From a virus, in IMG/VR virus record IMGVR_UViG_3300024299_000026, positions 1-35,751 of that record: DNA of 35,751 nucleotides, one strand, 5' to 3'. Shown one piece after another: positions 31,433 to 35,751 of the stretch (position 1 is its first letter; every line of letters begins with the position of its first letter). Below the pieces are notes generated by a model. That model did no database searches. It was not told where the DNA came from and saw only the letters and a program-made list of their open reading frames with translations. Both the position numbers and the translations under genes were made by a program.

Positions 31433-31891
31433 TCAAGAACCGATACGTTTAATAGTTATATTATTAATAGCATTAGTAGGAGAGAATAATATTCTACAAG
31501 TACCCGTTAATATATCGGCATCGAGAATACCTAATGATACTGTAGAATACATTGTAGCATATTCTGATAAAAACACATTAGTGCCATTATGCATAAGAAA
31601 TACTTCTGTACAATGAATATCAGTACCAGATTTAACTTGTATTAAAAACTTAACACTAGAGTATTCTGTTATATCAAAAGAATCTATTATTTGATTGGTA
31701 TTAGTAGTGGTGGTATTATATACTATAGTTTCAAATAAACCACCACTACCGATAGATGTTATTGCGTTGGATGAATCTTTGAAGTATAATTTATTATCAG
31801 CATAGTTTAATGCTAATTCACCATAATCCAGATCCGCATTTAGTGGAACTTTTCCGGATATAGAAGATTTTTTTAATAACAGTTTAGACAT
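31433..31891 (-). CDS. Fibre/adhesin protein with Mtd-N-like start
   Basis: A 152-aa protein. Residues 1-48 (LLLKKSSISGKVP, then ADLDYGELALNYADNKLYFK, then DSSNAITSIG) match the repeated trimeric-fibre N-terminal motif seen at the head of phage adhesins (Mtd N-terminal type). The remainder is beta-rich without a match. Probably a virion attachment component. Late promoter with 5' hairpin upstream at 31924-31960. Confidence 0.72.
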   Translation of the reverse strand: MSKLLLKKSSISGKVPLNADLDYGELALNYADNKLYFKDSSNAITSIGSGGLFETIVYNTTTTNTNQIIDSFDITEYSSVKFLIQVKSGTDIHCTEVFLMHNGTNVFLSEYATMYSTVSLGILDADILTGTCRILFSPTNAINNITIKRIGS

Positions 31892-31923
31892 AAAAATGAC
31901 TCACAAATAATAGTGTTAATAAT

Positions 31924-31960
31924 AGAGGGAATAAAAATCCCCTCTTTTTATATATTTATA
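31924..31960 (-). promoter_or_regulatory. Late promoter plus GC hairpin
   Basis: TATAAATA on the minus strand at 31953-31960, touching the stop of the upstream fibre gene. AGAGGG (31924-31929) pairs with CCCTCT (31940-31945), starting near the expected +1. The T run after this stem is better on the plus strand (TTTTTA at 31945-31950), so it could also stop plus-strand transcripts. Confidence 0.68.
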
Positions 31961-32881
31961 CTAGTAAGTTCCGCCATCCACTACAGTAATAGAAACTGCA
32001 CCAGCAGTGACATCAAAGTTATTAGCATTAAATGAAGCAACACCTAAAACAGAAGTTGAAGCAGTATTAATATTTGCGTTGATAGAAACATTAGATGAAC
32101 CATTAAATGAAACTGAACCTTGAACATCACCAGATAATGATATTGTTCTTGCTGTTTCAAGTGTAGTTGCTGTAGAAGCATTACCAGTTAATCCACCAAT
32201 AACATTAGCATTTAAAGAAGCAAGATTAATACCCGTAAAGTTAATAGTATTATCAGTTGGTTCAGAACTATAGTTATTAAACAGATACCATTCATTATCA
32301 GCATGATTTCTTAATAAACCAGTATGTGCATAAGTGCCACTATTATAACCACCCATGAAACCAATATCGACAGAGTTTGTTACATTATTTCCTTCCGCGA
32401 TATACAGAATAGGATCAGCAACAACAAGTTCTGTTGTATTAATAGTCGTTGTGGTACCATTAACGGTTAGATTACCGGTAACTAATAAATCAGAAGTAAG
32501 TTCAACATTAGTAGAGAATATTGATTTACCACTAGGAGTGAATGATAGATTTCCATTGGCATTAGTAGTTGATATAGTATTACCATTTAGAGTAATATTA
32601 TCGACATTAAGAATATCAATTTTATTATCTGTATTAGTAATAATGGCAGAAGATGCAGTTAGAGTACCAGGTGCATGATCTAATTTATCTGTAAAGTATT
32701 GTCCACCAATAACAAGATGAGAAGCAGCATCTCCAGCAGTTTCAGCACCGACACCAATAAATAATCTGCCACCACCCGCTACATTTCCATAATCAGCTGC
32801 TGAGTATGCTAAAACGCCATCACCTAAAACAGAAGGATCTCCAGCAGTTGTTGTACGTTTTATACGAATAATTGTTGACAT
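31961..32881 (-). CDS. Tail fibre/structural repeat protein
   Basis: A 306-aa protein. The start MSTIIRIKRTTTAGDPSVLG, followed by DGVLAYSAADYGNVAGGGRL and FIGVG, is the usual N-terminal domain of marine T4-like fibre proteins. The centre has GNLTVNGTTTTINTTELVVA and ADPILYIAEGN, a very widespread fibre module, then LTGNASTATTLETARTISLS, typical fibre shaft repeats. Asn/Thr/Ser-rich, no cysteine. It likely forms a trimeric fibre, and no receptor-binding tip can be assigned. Confidence 0.85.
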   Translation of the reverse strand: MSTIIRIKRTTTAGDPSVLGDGVLAYSAADYGNVAGGGRLFIGVGAETAGDAASHLVIGGQYFTDKLDHAPGTLTASSAIITNTDNKIDILNVDNITLNGNTISTTNANGNLSFTPSGKSIFSTNVELTSDLLVTGNLTVNGTTTTINTTELVVADPILYIAEGNNVTNSVDIGFMGGYNSGTYAHTGLLRNHADNEWYLFNNYSSEPTDNTINFTGINLASLNANVIGGLTGNASTATTLETARTISLSGDVQGSVSFNGSSNVSINANINTASTSVLGVASFNANNFDVTAGAVSITVVDGGTY

Positions 32882-32912
32882 ACTTATTATTTCCTGTTTT
32901 TAAAATGTAATT

Positions 32913-33128
32913 TTAATAATGACCGCACTCTATATAAGTTCCATCGTCTAATGTAGATTTTGCTTTCCATATTTCAAGGGTTGCATCATAAATTAACAAT
33001 GACCCTTGTTCTATTTGAGAAGAATCTATATCACTTAATTCTGTAAGTTTATTAGAGGCGCCTATTATTATAGATTGTGTTTTAATGTTTTTACTGTCGG
33101 GTGATATTCTAGCGTTAATTACACTCAT
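32913..33128 (-). CDS. Small fibre-associated protein, 71 aa
   Basis: A 71-aa protein starting MSVINARISPDSKNIKTQSI and containing LTELSDIDSSQIEQGSLLIY, a motif (L-x-D-V-D-x-x...GxxLxYD) that is common inside phage fibre proteins just before their shaft, and ends with WKAKSTLDDGTYIECGHY. It could be a free-standing fibre adaptor or connector. Own late promoter at 33153-33160. Confidence 0.65.
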   Translation of the reverse strand: MSVINARISPDSKNIKTQSIIIGASNKLTELSDIDSSQIEQGSLLIYDATLEIWKAKSTLDDGTYIECGHY

Positions 33129-33152
33129 TAAATTCTTCCTTATTTACACTAT

Positions 33153-33160
33153 TATTTATA
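33153..33160 (-). promoter_or_regulatory. T4-type late promoter
   Basis: TATAAATA on the minus strand, overlapping the end of the large fibre gene and 25 nt before the 71-aa gene. Confidence 0.75.
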
Positions 33161-34949
33161 ACAATGATTGGACTAAAGTTTTTAGTGTATCAATTTCCTT
33201 TTGTTGTTCTTGCACAGATGCAACTAGTAGAGGAACAATTTTAGCAAGATCGATTACTTGATAAACTGGAACTTGTCGTTCAGCATTAACACCAGGAGAT
33301 ATTTCATAAACTTCAGTTCGTGTAGCATCCTTAGTACCAATAACACTTTCGGGAACAATCTCTTGTGCTTCATGTGCCAAGAAACCATCAATAACAATTT
33401 CAGGATCAGATATAAAATTAAACCTAGAAGGATTTAGTGCTACTAATCTATCAATTGGATCTGACAAAGGAACAACATTTTCTTTTAATCTATAATCAGA
33501 ATAGTTAGATGAAATGTTTAATTTTAAATCTAGTTTAGTATCAACTTCAGTCTTTGTATATGTTGTTGTTTGTGGTGCATAACCATCAAGTAAACCTTGA
33601 AGTCCAGTTACACTAGCAACGTTGGTACCAGTTACTTCCCAACCGCTTGTGATCACATCCCAAATATAAATGTATTTAGTATCTTTAGCATAAGCTAAGT
33701 CACCACCTTTGTTACTCACATAAGGTAGGTACGAAGCATCTTCATAAAGTTTAATAGAGGCAACAAGTGAAGTTCCGTCAGCAGCAACAAGTGTTGCAGT
33801 ACCAGCAACTTCTTTAATCTTGTTTTTGAATGATGGTGTATTTTCTACATAGGTTGCCAAATCTTGTGGCACAAACTGGTTATTTGATGCATCATAAACA
33901 AGACACATCTGATTAACAAGAGTAGGAAGAGGTCTTAACTCAATAGGGGTTTTCATGCCCTCATGGGTATGTTGGAAATAAACAACAAAGTTACCAGCGT
34001 CATTAACCTCAACCGCTAAGTCTTTAATGGTAATAACACCACGCATTGAACTATGATTGCCACATTGATAATAAAGGTTATCAGGTGCATCAGCAGGAAC
34101 AGCAAAGGATAATGTCGTTTTACCTGTTGACCCATCATTCCTTGAACCAGTAACTCCTGTTGTATATTCACCAACATACGAACCAGAAACATAATTTGCT
34201 CCGTTGTCTGTACTTAGGTAAAATGGATGACCCGCAAGTGATGCATCAAGGGTAAAGGTATACGTTGATCCTCTATACATTGGACCAATATTTGGATTAT
34301 CACCTTCAACAACCGATGTTAAATCGCCTCCACCAACATTACTAGCACCGAATGTATAAGAACCAGCTGTTGCATGTGAAACCATATAACCAATACCACT
34401 AGGAGCAGTTAGAACTGGTGGGGTGATATTTGTGGGTAAATTAATCGTTATCTTTTGAACATCAATGGCAACGCCACCATTAATATCTGGGTGACTTTCT
34501 GATACAACTGATTTGGTACTTGCCCAAGATATTTCATTATCAAATCCAGCACCATCAACCCATTTTAGTGAAGCTCCGTGGGTTTGATCCAACATACCAT
34601 GAATCGTATTAGTAAAGTTACTAATAGTATAATTTCCGTCCTCATATAAAGGGACTGATAACTGAAAACTATTTGTGATAGGAGTTCTTGCAAATGGTAG
34701 AGAAGAGTTTTCCCAAGTCCAAACCCAAGGCATATCATCACCAGCCATAACAGCATCAACTTGTATTGCTAAAGATTCTGGGGTGATTACTAAATTGGCT
34801 TTAGGGATGTCTGAACCATCCTCTAATATTATTGCATTAGGTAATACCACCTTACCAGATTCATCTGTTGTAATAGGTGTTGATGACACGCCTAAAGGAC
34901 TAGTTACTACTAGCCCACTCTTTACTATAAAATCCTTACTTATTGCCAT
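33156..34949 (-). CDS. Tail fibre with cupredoxin-like domain and S74 intramolecular chaperone
   Basis: 597 aa. The N-terminus (FIVKSGLVVTSPLG) is a fibre attachment start. Residues about 223-310 form a cupredoxin-like domain: GHPFYLS (H241), then YYQCGNHSSMRG with C296, H299 and M302, the ligand order of a type-1 copper site. Residues about 484-597 are the peptidase S74 / endosialidase chaperone: SDYRLKENV (Ser484, Lys489 dyad), GFLAHEAQEIVPESV and a C-terminal coiled coil. This chaperone folds the trimer and then cuts itself off before Ser484. Late promoter at 34987-34994. Likely a distal receptor-binding fibre. Confidence 0.88.
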   Translation of the reverse strand: MAISKDFIVKSGLVVTSPLGVSSTPITTDESGKVVLPNAIILEDGSDIPKANLVITPESLAIQVDAVMAGDDMPWVWTWENSSLPFARTPITNSFQLSVPLYEDGNYTISNFTNTIHGMLDQTHGASLKWVDGAGFDNEISWASTKSVVSESHPDINGGVAIDVQKITINLPTNITPPVLTAPSGIGYMVSHATAGSYTFGASNVGGGDLTSVVEGDNPNIGPMYRGSTYTFTLDASLAGHPFYLSTDNGANYVSGSYVGEYTTGVTGSRNDGSTGKTTLSFAVPADAPDNLYYQCGNHSSMRGVITIKDLAVEVNDAGNFVVYFQHTHEGMKTPIELRPLPTLVNQMCLVYDASNNQFVPQDLATYVENTPSFKNKIKEVAGTATLVAADGTSLVASIKLYEDASYLPYVSNKGGDLAYAKDTKYIYIWDVITSGWEVTGTNVASVTGLQGLLDGYAPQTTTYTKTEVDTKLDLKLNISSNYSDYRLKENVVPLSDPIDRLVALNPSRFNFISDPEIVIDGFLAHEAQEIVPESVIGTKDATRTEVYEISPGVNAERQVPVYQVIDLAKIVPLLVASVQEQQKEIDTLKTLVQSLL

Positions 34950-34986
34950 TTCGTTTCCCTATCCACGAAGTGTTATTATGTGATAT

Positions 34987-34994
34987 TATTTATA
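34987..34994 (-). promoter_or_regulatory. T4-type late promoter for the large fibre gene
   Basis: TATAAATA on the minus strand, 37 nt before the fibre ATG; the gap 34950-35093 holds only this and the terminator at 35059-35087. Confidence 0.78.
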
Positions 34995-35058
34995 ATAATT
35001 TTAATTTGATTCAGTTTCAATTCATAAGCAGAAACCATTATATAAATGACTATTTTAA

Positions 35059-35087
35059 AGAAAAAAGGAGGATTTTACACCTCCTTT
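35059..35087 (-). terminator. Rho-independent terminator after tail-fibre chaperone gene
   Basis: Minus strand AAAGGAGG / CCTCCTTT stem, 8-nt loop, then a T run; 7 nt past the stop at 35094. Confidence 0.88.
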
Positions 35088-35093
35088 ACTAAA

Positions 35094-35594
35094 CTACGAG
35101 ACGATTAATAACTCAGGATAAACAGGATTAAATACATCTACCGTATTAGCCGGTAAATCTCTCAGTGCTTGGCGGTAAGTAGTCATTTCTGGACTCATAG
35201 TTACATCAGTCAAGGCATAGAAGTCTGTAGCCGCCAGTAACTTGTTACGTTCTGCTCTTAGTGCTTCAGTAGCAATATCTTCGAGAGATTGTAAGTAAGC
35301 AGTTTCTTGTTCCAATTGGGTATGGGTTACATCAGCATCATCAGTATAAGTAGTAAACTTATCAATGATGAGCCACTTGTTTACCCAGTTACCTAAAGCA
35401 TCAAGTTCTACACCATCAGCTACTACTTGTTGTAGATTAGTAACCTCTGGTTTAGGTGCTTCAAGTACTGGGTCAATGTCTAGGCTCTCACAGACTGCTG
35501 AGTCCCATACACGAGGGAATGAAGAGTTTGAATTAGCTCGGCGGATCTCACCTTGAGTGCTAACTAAGCCACTAGTTTTATTTCTGTATTTCAT
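35094..35594 (-). CDS. Tail-fibre assembly chaperone-like protein
   Basis: 166 aa. The C-terminal third, ALRAERNKLLAATDFYALTD followed by TTYRQALRDLPAN, is the hallmark of phage tail assembly chaperone proteins (R-x-x-L-L-x-x-T-D-[WF]...YRQALRDLP), found beside fibre genes in many phages. The N-terminal part is a short, poorly conserved adaptor (GLVSTQGEIRRANSNSSFP). Probably assists oligomerisation or attachment of the neighbouring fibre, or is itself a small virion appendage. Confidence 0.78.
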   Translation of the reverse strand: MKYRNKTSGLVSTQGEIRRANSNSSFPRVWDSAVCESLDIDPVLEAPKPEVTNLQQVVADGVELDALGNWVNKWLIIDKFTTYTDDADVTHTQLEQETAYLQSLEDIATEALRAERNKLLAATDFYALTDVTMSPEMTTYRQALRDLPANTVDVFNPVYPELLIVS

Positions 35595-35605
35595 AGTTGA
35601 TTGTC

Positions 35606-35751
35606 CTATGCGATTGAGTAAAAAATGTATTCGCCAGCGGATACATTGATATTAGTTGCTGCTACTTGATTCACTATAAAACCTGAACTATCAGGGTCTA
35701 CAGAGTCATCGGTTGTTACTTCTGCTGCTGTTGTGTTCAATGATAGATGTG
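35606..35751 (-). CDS. Partial CDS, C-terminus of a probable fibre/virion protein
   Basis: An open frame enters from the right edge and ends at TAG 35606-35608. The visible 48 residues end VNQVAATNINVSAGEYIFYS-IA and are Ser/Thr/Val-rich and beta-like. The start is outside the window. Adjacent to the tail-fibre chaperone gene, so a fibre or adhesin is likely. Confidence 0.55.
   Translation of the reverse strand, partial: HLSLNTTAAEVTTDDSVDPDSSGFIVNQVAATNINVSAGEYIFYSIA

Noticed and set aside
1-35751. tRNA genes, CRISPR arrays, integrase or attachment sites
   Set aside because: No cloverleaf sequences, regularly spaced repeats, integrase gene or att-like duplications were recognised by eye in the window.

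Overview
The window is a contiguous, A+T-rich piece of a T4-like myovirus genome. Every convincing gene lies on the minus strand. The gene order and protein families match the T4-like phages of marine bacteria (cyanophages and SAR11/pelagiphage-type myoviruses). Shared traits are a phage Hsp20, a short gp62, small prohead-core proteins, and the order 13-14-15-16-17-18-19-20-67-68-21-22-23 / uvsY-uvsW / 55-47-46 / 45-44-62-regA / 43. No photosynthesis genes are visible. The host cannot be fixed from the sequence; a marine alphaproteobacterium is my best guess.

Layout in transcription order (right to left). 35751-31060: tail-fibre and adhesin genes, including a fibre with a cupredoxin-like insert and an intramolecular chaperone, and a tail-fibre chaperone. 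31038-28191: neck and tail completion proteins (gp13, gp14, gp15) and small terminase (gp16). 28213-25137: the large terminase, broken into two genes by a split intein with a homing-endonuclease gene between the halves. 25036-17731: sheath, tube, portal, prohead core, protease, scaffold and major capsid. 17634-14050: a tube-fold virion protein, UvsY, UvsW, an Sm-like protein, the late sigma factor gp55, and gp47. 12995-11280: gp46. 11216-8698: small accessory genes, among them a 59-residue Tad2-like (anti-Thoeris) candidate. 8650-5933: the replisome module (clamp gp45, clamp loader gp44/gp62, RegA). 5930-2618: accessory genes, many with export signals (a secreted nuclease, a His-rich protein), then Hsp20 and a second Sm-like protein. 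2519-9: DNA polymerase gp43.

Regulation can be read directly. Early/replication genes follow near-consensus sigma-70 promoters (TTGACA, 17 bp, TATAAT). Structural genes and Hsp20 follow TATAAATA late promoters, as expected for gp55 acting with the gp45 clamp. The early promoters fall into three sequence classes, one with a palindromic spacer shared by genes 43 and 44. Two near-identical perfect promoters point the opposite way (plus strand), antisense to everything around them. Three late promoters are followed at once by a hairpin.

The most striking feature is the fractured gene 17. Its N-terminal part ends just after the Walker A lysine with a 34-residue intein-N segment, an endonuclease ORF follows, and the C-terminal part begins with about 124 residues of intein-C. 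Protein trans-splicing is predicted to be needed to make the packaging motor.
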